A stretch of 64,000 nucleotides of DNA from Prochlorococcus marinus str. AS9601. GTDB lineage: Bacteria > Cyanobacteriota > Cyanobacteriia > PCC-6307 > Cyanobiaceae. Shown here one piece after another: positions 27,351-36,449 of the stretch; within the stretch, counting starts at the first letter, position 1; each line of letters begins with the position of its first letter. Below the pieces are notes generated by a model. It saw only the letters and a program-made list of their open reading frames with translations, did no database searches and had not been told where the DNA came from. The stretch spans positions 1,605,887 to 1,669,886 of the forward strand of contig NC_008816.1 in assembly GCF_000015645.1 (NCBI RefSeq). The letters run 5' to 3'. The position numbers were made by a program, and so were the translations under genes.

Positions 27351-29147
27351 ATGAGAAACAAAATTTGTGAAGAACTCAATAATACAGATATTGGTAAATT
27401 AGTTAATTTATGCGGATGGGTAGATAGAAGAAGAGATCATGGTGGTGTAATTTTTATTGATTTAAGAGACCATAGTGGATTCCTACAAATAACAATTAAC
27501 CCAGATGATGGTGCAGATCTATTTAAACAGGCAGAAACTCTAAGAAATGAAACAGTAATAATGGTCAGCGGAATTATTAATGAAAGGCCCAAAGATTCCA
27601 TAAATACAAATTTAAGTACTGGAGAGTTAGAGCTTAAGGTTAAAGATTTGCAAATTCTCAACCAAATTAAAAACAACTTACCTTTTCCAGTATCTATACA
27701 TGATTATGAAAATACAAAAGAAGAACTCAGATTAAAATATAGATACCTTGATTTAAGAAGGGGAAAATTACTAGAAAATTTAAAAAAAAGACATAAGATT
27801 ATTAAAGTTGCTAGAGAATTTCTTGATAATTTTGGATTTACAGAAGTAGAGACCCCATTACTTACAAAGTCAACTCCTGAAGGGGCTCGTGATTTTCTTG
27901 TTCCTGCACGTCTTTCAAATGGAGAATTTTTTGCTTTACCTCAATCCCCACAACTCTTTAAACAACTTTTAATGGTTGGGGGCTTAGATAAGTATTATCA
28001 AATCGCAAAATGTTTCCGTGATGAAGACTTAAGGGCAGATAGACAGCCAGAGTTTACTCAATTAGATATTGAGATGAGCTTTATTAGTGAAGAAGAAATA
28101 ATTTCTTTTAATGAAAGTCTCATAAAAAAAATATGGAAAGAAGTGTTAAATATTAATTTTAATAATGCTTTTCCAAGAATGACATGGCAGGCAGCAATGG
28201 ATAATTACGGCACTGATAGACCAGATACTAGATATCAAATGTTATTGAAAGATTTAGGAGGAGTATTAGGTAATATTGGATTTAATATTTTCACCAAAGC
28301 AATTAAGTCTGGAGGGTATATAAAATCCATAACAGTCAAAGGAGGCAATTCAAGTATTAGCAATGTAAGAATTAAACCGGGAGGTGACATCTTCAAAGTA
28401 GCTCAAGACGCAGGAGCTGGTGGTTTAGCCTTTATAAGGGTCAAAGGAGATGAGCTTGAGACTATTGGGGCAATTAAAAATAATTTAAGTGAAGAGCATA
28501 TAGCTGATATTTTAAAAATCACAGAAGCAAAAGATGGAGACTTAATCCTCTTAGGAGCTGGAGATAAACAAATTGTCAATCAGTCATTAGATAGGGTTAG
28601 ACAATATATCGCAAAAGAATTAAATCTCATAGATAAAAGCAAATGGAATTTCTTATGGGTAACTGACTTCCCTATGTTTGAGAGAAATGAAGATGAAAAT
28701 AGATATGAAGCTTTACATCATCCTTTTTGTTCTCCAAAAAATATAAAATCTAAAGATTCTGAAAACTTGAAAAAAGAAATTGAGAGCTCTACAGCAAATG
28801 CTTATGACTTAGTTCTTAATGGATTAGAGTTAGGAGGTGGCTCTTTACGTATTCATGAGGCGAACCTACAAAGACAGGTTCTGAAAACGGTAGGACTTAC
28901 TGATAAAGAGATTGATGAAAAATTTGGATTTTTAATAGAAGCCTTAGAAATGGGGGCTCCTCCTCATGGTGGAATAGCGTTTGGATTGGATCGTATTACA
29001 ATGCTGATCATTGGTGCAGATTCAATCAGAGAAACCATTGCGTTTCCAAAAAATCAACAAGCAAAATGTCTTCTCACAAATGCACCTTCCAATGTCTCTG
29101 AATCACAATTAAAAGAATTAGATATTGAAATAACAATTGATGAATAA
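27351..29147 (+). CDS. aspS: Aspartyl-tRNA synthetase
   Basis: 598 residues, bacterial type. The OB-fold anticodon domain starts [23 protein letters not shown]. The class II core has motif 2 ([18 protein letters not shown]) and motif 3 ([14 protein letters not shown]). The GAD domain insert (about residues 290-430) is present as expected for bacterial AspRS. Whether it is discriminating or charges tRNA-Asn too is not decidable by eye. pyrG follows 75 bp later behind an unusual leader. Confidence 0.97.
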   Translation: MRNKICEELNNTDIGKLVNLCGWVDRRRDHGGVIFIDLRDHSGFLQITINPDDGADLFKQAETLRNETVIMVSGIINERPKDSINTNLSTGELELKVKDLQILNQIKNNLPFPVSIHDYENTKEELRLKYRYLDLRRGKLLENLKKRHKIIKVAREFLDNFGFTEVETPLLTKSTPEGARDFLVPARLSNGEFFALPQSPQLFKQLLMVGGLDKYYQIAKCFRDEDLRADRQPEFTQLDIEMSFISEEEIISFNESLIKKIWKEVLNINFNNAFPRMTWQAAMDNYGTDRPDTRYQMLLKDLGGVLGNIGFNIFTKAIKSGGYIKSITVKGGNSSISNVRIKPGGDIFKVAQDAGAGGLAFIRVKGDELETIGAIKNNLSEEHIADILKITEAKDGDLILLGAGDKQIVNQSLDRVRQYIAKELNLIDKSKWNFLWVTDFPMFERNEDENRYEALHHPFCSPKNIKSKDSENLKKEIESSTANAYDLVLNGLELGGGSLRIHEANLQRQVLKTVGLTDKEIDEKFGFLIEALEMGAPPHGGIAFGLDRITMLIIGADSIRETIAFPKNQQAKCLLTNAPSNVSESQLKELDIEITIDE

Positions 29148-29155
29148 GAATATAT

Positions 29156-29199
29156 ATGGATGTTCTAAAAGTTTTTTGTTTAAATAAAATATAAGGAGG
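29156..29199 (+). promoter_or_regulatory. Possible leader ORF and misplaced Shine-Dalgarno before pyrG
   Basis: A 12-codon frame (ATG 29156, product MDVLKVFCLNKI, TAA 29192-29194) ends exactly where a strong Shine-Dalgarno AGGAGG (29194-29199) begins. The pyrG ATG is 23 nt after that SD, too far for normal use; a GTG-CTT-AAT-TAA micro-frame lies directly after it. This may be a leader or reinitiation arrangement, or coincidence. Confidence 0.35.
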
Positions 29200-29222
29200 C
29201 TGTGCTTAATTAAAAATATTTA

Positions 29223-30833
29223 ATGTCAAAATTTGTATTTGTCACTGGAGGAGTAGTTTCTAGCATTGGTAAAGGGATTGTAGCTGCAAGCTTAGGAAGA
29301 TTATTAAAATCTAGAGGATATAGTGTTTCAATATTAAAACTAGATCCATATCTAAATGTTGATCCAGGAACAATGAGCCCTTTTCAACATGGAGAAGTAT
29401 TTGTAACCGAAGATGGGGCTGAAACCGATCTAGATTTAGGTCACTACGAAAGATTTACTGATACTGCAATGACTAGGTTAAATAGTGTGACTACTGGATC
29501 TATTTATCAAGCAGTTATTAATAAAGAAAGAAGAGGCAATTATAACGGTGGAACTGTGCAAGTAATACCTCACATAACGGGAGAAATTAGAGAAAGGATT
29601 CATAGAGTAGCCGCTAACAGCAATGCAGATATTATTATTACTGAAATTGGTGGAACAGTTGGTGATATTGAATCTCTACCTTTTTTAGAGGCAATAAGAG
29701 AATTCAAAAATGATGTCAATAGGAACGATGTTGCATACATACACGTAACATTACTTCCTTACATCAAAACCTCTGGCGAAATAAAAACTAAACCAACACA
29801 ACATTCAGTGAAAGAATTAAGATCAATTGGAATTCAGCCAGATTTACTTGTATGCCGAAGTGATAAATCTATCAATGAAGCTCTTAAAAAAAAGCTTAGT
29901 GGTTTTTGCGGTGTCAATATCAACTCTGTAATTGAAGCTTTAGACGCAGACAGTATATATTCTGTACCTCTTTCTTTAAAAAAAGAAGGTTTATGCAAAG
30001 AAACCTTGAAGTATTTAGACCTTGAAGATAAAAAATGTGATTTGAAAAATTGGGAGCAACTAATACACAACCTAAGAAATCCTGGAGATCCAATAAAAGT
30101 TGCACTTGTAGGCAAATATATTGAACTTGGAGATGCATATTTATCCGTTGTTGAAGCTTTAAGACATGCATGCATTGAACAAAGGGCTTTATTAGATTTA
30201 CATTGGGTAAGTGCTGAAATGATAGAAAACAATTCAGCAGAAACTTACTTAAATGAAGTTGATGCAATTGTTGTACCCGGGGGATTTGGTAATAGAGGAG
30301 TAAATGGAAAAATTTCGGCTATAAAATTCGCAAGAGAAAATAAAATTCCCTTTTTAGGTTTGTGCCTTGGCATGCAATGTGCAGTTATTGAATGGGCCAG
30401 GAATGTAGCTAATCTTCCAGATGCATCTAGTTCAGAACTAGACCCAAACACTCCAAATCCAGTGATACATTTATTACCAGAACAGGAAGATGTAGTTGAT
30501 TTAGGTGGGACAATGAGACTTGGAGTTTATCCATGTAGACTGACAAAAAATACAACTGGAAAAAACTTATATGATGAGGATGTTATTTATGAGAGACATC
30601 GGCATAGATACGAATTTAATAATTACTACAAACAAAGTTTTTTAGATTCTGGATACAAAATTAGTGGTACATCACCAGATGGCAGATTAGTTGAGTTAAT
30701 TGAGTTAGAAAATCATCCATACTTCTTAGCCTGTCAATATCATCCTGAGTTTTTATCAAGACCTGGCAAACCTCATCCTTTATTTAAAGGATTAATAAAA
30801 GCCTCTCAAGATAAGTTAACTCAATCAAATTAA
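29223..30833 (+). CDS. pyrG: CTP synthase
   Basis: 536 residues. The synthetase domain opens with [22 protein letters not shown] (first residues of the P-loop) and includes [23 protein letters not shown]. The C-terminal class I glutamine amidotransferase domain has the nucleophile in [13 protein letters not shown] and the His/Glu pair in [11 protein letters not shown]. It aminates UTP to CTP. The adjacent queE begins 18 bp after the stop. Confidence 0.97.
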   Translation: MSKFVFVTGGVVSSIGKGIVAASLGRLLKSRGYSVSILKLDPYLNVDPGTMSPFQHGEVFVTEDGAETDLDLGHYERFTDTAMTRLNSVTTGSIYQAVINKERRGNYNGGTVQVIPHITGEIRERIHRVAANSNADIIITEIGGTVGDIESLPFLEAIREFKNDVNRNDVAYIHVTLLPYIKTSGEIKTKPTQHSVKELRSIGIQPDLLVCRSDKSINEALKKKLSGFCGVNINSVIEALDADSIYSVPLSLKKEGLCKETLKYLDLEDKKCDLKNWEQLIHNLRNPGDPIKVALVGKYIELGDAYLSVVEALRHACIEQRALLDLHWVSAEMIENNSAETYLNEVDAIVVPGGFGNRGVNGKISAIKFARENKIPFLGLCLGMQCAVIEWARNVANLPDASSSELDPNTPNPVIHLLPEQEDVVDLGGTMRLGVYPCRLTKNTTGKNLYDEDVIYERHRHRYEFNNYYKQSFLDSGYKISGTSPDGRLVELIELENHPYFLACQYHPEFLSRPGKPHPLFKGLIKASQDKLTQSN

Positions 30834-30851
30834 TATTCTTTATTTTTTTGA

Positions 30852-31529
30852 ATGAAAATGACAAATTTTTTACCCTTAGTCGAACAATTTCATTCATTAC
30901 AAGGTGAAGGTTATCACGCTGGAAAAAGTGCTTTTTTTGTAAGATTAGCCGGATGCAAAGTTGGATGTTCGTGGTGCGATACCAAGAATTCATGGGACGA
31001 GAAAAAACACCCTTCTATATCAATTGAAAAAATAATAGATCGCATAAAAATTGCCAGAAAAAAAGGAGCATCTTTTTGCGTTATTACAGGTGGAGAACCT
31101 TTACAACATAACTTGGATAATTTTTGCAAAGCTATAAAAAAAATGACAATGGGAGAAGAACAAAAGCCAATTAAGATTCATATTGAGACAAGTGGAGTTA
31201 ATTCGATATCAGGAAGCTATGACTGGATTACTTTATCTCCTAAAAGACACTCACCTCCAAAAAATTATTTTTTAAAAAACTGTAATGAGATCAAAATAAT
31301 CATAAATGAAATAGAAGATATTGAATTTGCTATTCAAATAAAAAAAGAAACTTTAAAACAACATCAACTCTCTAAAGGCGAAGATGGCTTAAAAAAAGAA
31401 GATAAAATTTTTTATTTACAGCCAGCATGGAACAATGCGAATGGTTTTTCTCTTGCTATTGATTTCGTAAAAAATAACCCCGATTGGAAATTGAGCCTTC
31501 AAACTCACAAATACTTAAAAATTAATTGA
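30852..31529 (+). CDS. queE: 7-carboxy-7-deazaguanine synthase QueE (radical SAM)
   Basis: 225 residues. The radical-SAM cluster ligands are Cys35, Cys39 and Cys42 in GCKVGCSWCDTKNSW, with the SAM segment TGGEPL and the downstream IETSG. It converts 6-carboxytetrahydropterin to 7-carboxy-7-deazaguanine in queuosine biosynthesis. The next gene is queC, the following step, 6 bp later. The N-terminal FHSLQGEGYHAGKSAFFVRLAGC is typical of the family. Confidence 0.95.
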   Translation: MKMTNFLPLVEQFHSLQGEGYHAGKSAFFVRLAGCKVGCSWCDTKNSWDEKKHPSISIEKIIDRIKIARKKGASFCVITGGEPLQHNLDNFCKAIKKMTMGEEQKPIKIHIETSGVNSISGSYDWITLSPKRHSPPKNYFLKNCNEIKIIINEIEDIEFAIQIKKETLKQHQLSKGEDGLKKEDKIFYLQPAWNNANGFSLAIDFVKNNPDWKLSLQTHKYLKIN

Positions 31530-31535
31530 AATCAT

Positions 31536-32210
31536 ATGACTCTTAAAAATAAATCGATAGTAGTTTTATTATCTGGAGGTTTAGATTCTTCTACAGTTAC
31601 TGGTATCGCCAAAAAATCCGAAGCTAAAATTTTTGGCCTTTCATTTGACTACGGTCAACGTCATAAAAAAGAATTAAATTCTGCATCAATAATTGCAAAA
31701 CACTTTGATATCGACGAATTTAAAATCATTAAGCTTGACTTATCTTTATGGGGAGGCTCGTCATTAACTGATACTCAAAAAAATATTCCAATAGAAGGAG
31801 TGCAAACTAATAAAATTCCTAATACTTATGTTCCTGGGAGAAATACTATATTTATTTCCGTTGCACTAAGTTATGCCGAAGCAATAGATGCTGATTTTAT
31901 AGGACTAGGAGTTAATGCACTAGATTATTCTGGTTATCCAGATTGCAGGCCTGACTACATTAAAAAATTTCAAGAGTTAGCAGATTTAGCCAATAAAAGA
32001 GGAAGAGAAAATAATCCAATAAAACTTTGGACACCACTATTAGATTTAAATAAAGAGGAAATTATTAAATTAGCTTTTGATAATCATGTCCCTTTAGATA
32101 AAACATGGAGTTGTTATTCGGGTAATTCAAAACCATGCGGTAAGTGTGATAGCTGCAGAATTAGAAATGCTGCTTATGAAAAATGGCTTAATAACAATAA
32201 TAAAAAATGA
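31536..32210 (+). CDS. queC: 7-cyano-7-deazaguanine synthase QueC
   Basis: 224 residues. The PP-loop is SGGLDSST (13-20), and the C-terminal zinc site is Cys193, Cys201, Cys204 and Cys207 in CYSGNSKPCGKCDSC. It makes preQ0 from carboxydeazaguanine with ATP and ammonia. The TGA overlaps the pabB ATG by 4 bp. preQ0 goes on to queuosine in tRNA. Confidence 0.96.
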   Translation: MTLKNKSIVVLLSGGLDSSTVTGIAKKSEAKIFGLSFDYGQRHKKELNSASIIAKHFDIDEFKIIKLDLSLWGGSSLTDTQKNIPIEGVQTNKIPNTYVPGRNTIFISVALSYAEAIDADFIGLGVNALDYSGYPDCRPDYIKKFQELADLANKRGRENNPIKLWTPLLDLNKEEIIKLAFDNHVPLDKTWSCYSGNSKPCGKCDSCRIRNAAYEKWLNNNNKK

Positions 32211-33520
32211 AAATAAAAAAAATAATTCTAGAAAAATGGATAGATCCAGCACTGATTACGCATCATCTAACAAAAAAATTTGGAGATCAAGGATTAGCTT
32301 GGCTAGACAGCGATGGCAAAGAAAATGGGGAATGGTCAATAATAGGAATTAAACCTAAAAAAATAATCCAATCAAGAGATATCAATAACTTAGACAAAAC
32401 TAATAATCCATTTAACAATTTAAGAAATATTGAAAAAGGATTTTGGATCGGATGGTTAAGTTATGAAGCCGGAGTTTACATAGAACCAAAAAACCCATGG
32501 AAAAAATCTAATATGGCAACTTTATGGATTGCATCATATGATCCAATCATTAAATGTAATCTAATAAAAAAAGAAATAATTATCGAAGGCACAAACTCAT
32601 CTGAACTGATGAATTATAAAAACATAATCAACAATATAAAAAATATCGAAGAAGAAAATATTATTAAAACAAAGTTGAATTTTGATTTTTCAAAAATAAA
32701 TTTGGACGAAATGGCTGAAAAATTTCAGAAAAATATTTTAAAATTGAAAAAATTAATTTCCTTAGGAGATATATTTCAAGCAAACCTAACAACTAAATGC
32801 GAAATTGAATCTTCCAAAAACTATAATCCTCTAGATATTTATTTGAAAATAAGAAGGAAATTAAGAGCTCCCTTTGGAGGAATAATAATAAATAATAATT
32901 ATAAAGAGGCTGTATTATCTACCTCGCCAGAAAGGTTTTTAAAGATAGATAATAAAAATTTTGTAGAATCAAGACCTATCAAAGGAACTAGATCCAGAGA
33001 TAAAGATTTAAATCAAGACGCACTTAATGCTATCGATTTAATAACTAATGAGAAAGATAGAGCCGAAAATATTATGATTGTTGACCTAATAAGAAATGAT
33101 TTAAGTAAAGTTTGCGAAACAGGAAGTATTATGGTGCCAGAAATATTAAAACTTGAAAGTTTCTTAAAAGTTCATCATCTAACTTCAGTAATCAGAGGCA
33201 AATTAAAAAAAGACACGAACTGGATTGATTTACTAAAAGCTTGTTGGCCTGGGGGCTCTATAACTGGAGCACCTAAATTAAGATCATGCCAGAGACTTTT
33301 TGAATTAGAAAAATGTGAACGCGGACCATACTGTGGGTCATTTTTGAAGCTTGACTGGAATGGAGAGTTTGACAGCAATATACTAATAAGATCATTTTTA
33401 GTTAAAGACAAAAAAATCAATATATATGCTGGTTGCGGAATAGTTATTGACTCAGACCCGGAGGAAGAAACTGATGAACTAAAGTGGAAACTTTTACCAT
33501 TAATTGATTCACTAAAATGA
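32207..33520 (+). CDS. pabB: Aminodeoxychorismate synthase component I
   Basis: 437 residues of the chorismate-binding family. Identification as PabB rather than TrpE rests on the lysine-bearing ESRPIKGTRSRD (TrpE usually has PIAGT). Other conserved blocks are ENIMIVDLIRNDLSKVC, HHLTSVIRG and PGGSITGAPKLRS, and the C-terminal YAGCGIVIDSDPEEE. It makes 4-amino-4-deoxychorismate, using ammonia from the PabA/TrpG glutaminase (not in this window). It overlaps queC and pabC by 4 bp each. It leads to folate. Confidence 0.92.
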   Translation: MKIKKIILEKWIDPALITHHLTKKFGDQGLAWLDSDGKENGEWSIIGIKPKKIIQSRDINNLDKTNNPFNNLRNIEKGFWIGWLSYEAGVYIEPKNPWKKSNMATLWIASYDPIIKCNLIKKEIIIEGTNSSELMNYKNIINNIKNIEEENIIKTKLNFDFSKINLDEMAEKFQKNILKLKKLISLGDIFQANLTTKCEIESSKNYNPLDIYLKIRRKLRAPFGGIIINNNYKEAVLSTSPERFLKIDNKNFVESRPIKGTRSRDKDLNQDALNAIDLITNEKDRAENIMIVDLIRNDLSKVCETGSIMVPEILKLESFLKVHHLTSVIRGKLKKDTNWIDLLKACWPGGSITGAPKLRSCQRLFELEKCERGPYCGSFLKLDWNGEFDSNILIRSFLVKDKKINIYAGCGIVIDSDPEEETDELKWKLLPLIDSLK

Positions 33521-34344
33521 TTGAAACATTAGGCTGGCACAAGGATCAATGGTTGGATATTGATAGAATATTTATTGCTGCTAATAATAGAGGATTAAAA
33601 TTTGCAGATGGTATATTTGAAACCATTTTGATAAAAGAAAACAAACCTATTCTTTTTGATGATCATCTGAAAAGATTAGAAAAAAGTAGCAAGATTTTAA
33701 ATATTAACCTCAAAATAAATAAATTAACTTTGAGACAACTTATTCACGATGGAATTAAAAAGTTATCGCTTAAAAAAGATCAATTTGCTTCAGTAAGAAT
33801 AAACTATAGTCGAGGAACTAATGAAGGTCGAACACTAAGAATTGATAGCACTTTAGAGACAAAAAATTTGGACAATTTATGGCTTGAGTTTTATAGAATC
33901 AAACCAAATTTTAATCCTATAAACGTTTGTATTAGTCAAACGGAAAAAATAAATGAATTCAGTCTTATAAGTAAATGCAAAACATTTTCATATAATCAGG
34001 CAATACAAGTTTTGACAGAAGCTAATGAAAAATCATTTGATGATTCTATCCTGTTGAATACCTCAGGTGAACTTTGTTGTGGAAGTACATTTAATCTTCT
34101 AATTAAAAGAAATAATCAATGGATAACTCCTAGAAAAAAGAGCGGCTGTTTAGAGGGGATTATGGTTTCTCAAGCTTTAAAATTGAAAATTGTAAAAGAA
34201 GAATTAATTCCTCCAAAATTTCAAAATGATGACATAATAGTTGCAATTAATAGCTTATCTTGCAGACAAATTTATCAAGTTGATGATTTAAAGCTTAAAC
34301 CTAAATTCGATCCAATTTACTTTTGGGATTTATTATATAGTTGA
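33517..34344 (+). CDS. pabC: 4-amino-4-deoxychorismate lyase
   Basis: 275 residues of fold-type IV PLP enzymes. The N-terminal NNRGLKFADGIFETILIK and the PLP lysine region SKCKTFSYNQAIQVLTEA are as expected, with STFNLLIKRNNQWITP and GCLEGIMVS later. The branched-chain aminotransferase family looks similar; the 4-bp overlap with pabB decides for the lyase, which yields para-aminobenzoate. The last 28 bp overlap the antisense end of cobA. Confidence 0.88.
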   Translation: MIETLGWHKDQWLDIDRIFIAANNRGLKFADGIFETILIKENKPILFDDHLKRLEKSSKILNINLKINKLTLRQLIHDGIKKLSLKKDQFASVRINYSRGTNEGRTLRIDSTLETKNLDNLWLEFYRIKPNFNPINVCISQTEKINEFSLISKCKTFSYNQAIQVLTEANEKSFDDSILLNTSGELCCGSTFNLLIKRNNQWITPRKKSGCLEGIMVSQALKLKIVKEELIPPKFQNDDIIVAINSLSCRQIYQVDDLKLKPKFDPIYFWDLLYS

Positions 34345-35132
34345 ACTTTATTAATATCTGGTAAATAGACATCAGATACTTTAGTTATATTGTTATTAAC
34401 CTTAAATTCAACAATTTTTCCAATAATGATAATTGATGGAGCTAAAAATTCTTTATCTTTGATTTTATCTGGAAGATTATCTAATTTTTCTATCAAACAT
34501 TTTTGATTTTTTAAAGTAGCTTCTTGAATAACAGCGCATTTAGTACTCTTATCTAAACCACCTAGAATTAATTCTTCCACAATAAATTCAATATTTTTTA
34601 TACCCATAAAAATTACTAAGCTATCTGATGATTTAGCTAAATCTCTCCAATTCACTGTCTTTTTTTCTTTATCTACACGCTCATGTCCAGTGACGAAAGT
34701 TACGGAACTCGCAGCATCTCTATGGGTTAGTGGAATACCAAAATATGTAGGGGCAGCTATTCCAGAAGTAATACCAGGAACTATTTCAACTGAAATTCCA
34801 TTTTTTTCTAAAATTGATACCTCTTCACCACCTCTAGAAAAAACGAATGGGTCTCCCCCTTTAAGCCTTACAACATTTTTGCCTTCTTTTGCCAATTTCA
34901 AAATAAGAGCATTAGTTTCTTTCTGAGGTACAGAACACTTTCCAGCTCTTTTACCTACATGGAAAATTTCTGTATGTTTTCCTGCCTCTTTTGTTATTTC
35001 ATCCGGGATCAAAGCATCATGTACTAATGCATCACAATTTTTTATTAGGCGTAAAGCTTTTAGAGTTAGAAGCTCAGGGTCACCAGGACCTGCTCCAACT
35101 AAATAAACAATGCCGGGCACAATAATCTCCAT
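34317..35132 (-). CDS. cobA: Uroporphyrinogen-III C-methyltransferase
   Basis: 271 residues from ATG 35132 (a TTG two codons upstream is also open). The SUMT motifs are YLVGAGPGDPELLTLKA, DALVHDALIP, RLKGGDPFVFSRGGEE and VPGITSGIAAPTYFGIPLTHRD. It methylates uroporphyrinogen III to precorrin-2 for siroheme and cobalamin. Only the methyltransferase domain is present, without a CysG dehydrogenase part. It is divergent from an MFS transporter with about 25 bp between the starts. Confidence 0.93.
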   Translation of the reverse strand: MEIIVPGIVYLVGAGPGDPELLTLKALRLIKNCDALVHDALIPDEITKEAGKHTEIFHVGKRAGKCSVPQKETNALILKLAKEGKNVVRLKGGDPFVFSRGGEEVSILEKNGISVEIVPGITSGIAAPTYFGIPLTHRDAASSVTFVTGHERVDKEKKTVNWRDLAKSSDSLVIFMGIKNIEFIVEELILGGLDKSTKCAVIQEATLKNQKCLIEKLDNLPDKIKDKEFLAPSIIIIGKIVEFKVNNNITKVSDVYLPDINKVQLYNKSQK

Positions 35133-35156
35133 TAACAAGTATGGTAGTAGAAGTTA

Positions 35157-36449
35157 ATGGTAATGAAGGTAAATATTGTGAAAGAAAGTTTATTAAAACC
35201 AAATAAAAAATTTACTCTCCTTAGTGCCTTTATCACTCTTCTAAATGATCGTTTAAGTGAAAGCATATTACTACCTATATTACCCTCCTTTGTTTTACTT
35301 TTTGATTCTAAAGCAAGTACATATGGTTTATTATCATGCACTTACCAATTAGCTCAATTTACAGCTTCTCCTTTTATAGGACTTATGAGCGATAGATATG
35401 GAAGAAGACCTGTCACTCTTTTTTGTATTACTGGTTCAGTCATAGGAATATCAATATTATCTTTTACGGTTCTATTTAACTGGTCAAATTCAATAGCCTC
35501 TATCCCTTTATTTTTATTATTTTTAGCAAGACTAATTGACGGTTTAAGTGGGGGAACTGCAGCTACTGCAACAACAATTCTTGCAGATATTTCAAGCCCT
35601 GAAAAAAGAGCAAAAACATTTGGACTTATTGGTGTAGCTTTTGGTTTAAGTTTTTTCTTAGGTAATATTTTTGTTGTTATTTTTGCCAAAAATACAAATA
35701 ATAATTTTATTATTCCAGTTTTGATAGCCTCAATCATTCCAATAATAAATTTCCTCCTTGTATTTTTTTACTTACCGGAAACCAAGCCTAATAGTGACTC
35801 AAATAAATCAAAACCTTTTATAAGAAACCCTTTAAAAAACCTATTTACAGTTTTCAAAGAAGAAAAGATTAAAAAATTATCATTAGCTTTTTTTATTTAC
35901 TTTATTGCCTTTACTGGATTGACCAATATACTTATATTCTTCCTTCAAGAATCTTTAAACTGGACGACAAAAGCATCAAGTGGAACTCTTGTTGTAGTAG
36001 GAATAATTGCAATTATCGTTCAGGGAGGACTAATTGGGCCTCTTGTAAAACAATTTGGAGAAATGCGATTAACACTTATCGGATCAGGCTTCATTCTTGT
36101 TGCATGTGCTCTTTTAATAACTGCTCCAAAAGAAAATGCGACAATTAATATTTATTCAGCTGTATCATTTTTAGCCGTTGGGGCAGGATTAATTACGCCC
36201 ACCTTAAGAGCACTAATATCAAAGAAATTAGACATTGATAAACAAGGATCAATTTTAAGTAATCTTCAAGGTCTACAGAGTCTTGGGGGGGTTTTAGGAA
36301 TTGCAATGGCAGGAAGGGTTTATGATAGTTTTGGTCCTAAATCTCCTTTTATAGCTGGTTCCGTTATCTTGCTTTTCATGATATATCTTATTGCAGAGGG
36401 TAAAAGTAATAATTCTTTTAATAATCAAAAATCAAAAGTATTGAAATGA
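35157..36449 (+). CDS. Major facilitator superfamily transporter
   Basis: 430 residues with about 12 hydrophobic helices. The N-terminal half has the MFS loop 2-3 signature GLMSDRYGRRPV, followed by FLLFLARLIDGLSGG with a helix-4/5 type motif, and a conserved DISSPEKRAKTFGLIGVAFG. The drug-efflux (DHA1/Bmr/TetA-like) subfamily seems likely, but the substrate is unknown. Start candidates are ATG 35157, ATG 35163 or GTG 35178. The TGA overlaps the ppk ATG by 4 bp, so it is translationally coupled to ppk. Confidence 0.85.
   Translation: MVMKVNIVKESLLKPNKKFTLLSAFITLLNDRLSESILLPILPSFVLLFDSKASTYGLLSCTYQLAQFTASPFIGLMSDRYGRRPVTLFCITGSVIGISILSFTVLFNWSNSIASIPLFLLFLARLIDGLSGGTAATATTILADISSPEKRAKTFGLIGVAFGLSFFLGNIFVVIFAKNTNNNFIIPVLIASIIPIINFLLVFFYLPETKPNSDSNKSKPFIRNPLKNLFTVFKEEKIKKLSLAFFIYFIAFTGLTNILIFFLQESLNWTTKASSGTLVVVGIIAIIVQGGLIGPLVKQFGEMRLTLIGSGFILVACALLITAPKENATINIYSAVSFLAVGAGLITPTLRALISKKLDIDKQGSILSNLQGLQSLGGVLGIAMAGRVYDSFGPKSPFIAGSVILLFMIYLIAEGKSNNSFNNQKSKVLK

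Noticed and set aside
29834..30267. Long antisense frames inside pyrG
   Set aside because: They lie entirely opposite a strongly conserved CTP synthase and have no plausible product; they reflect codon-bias mirror frames.
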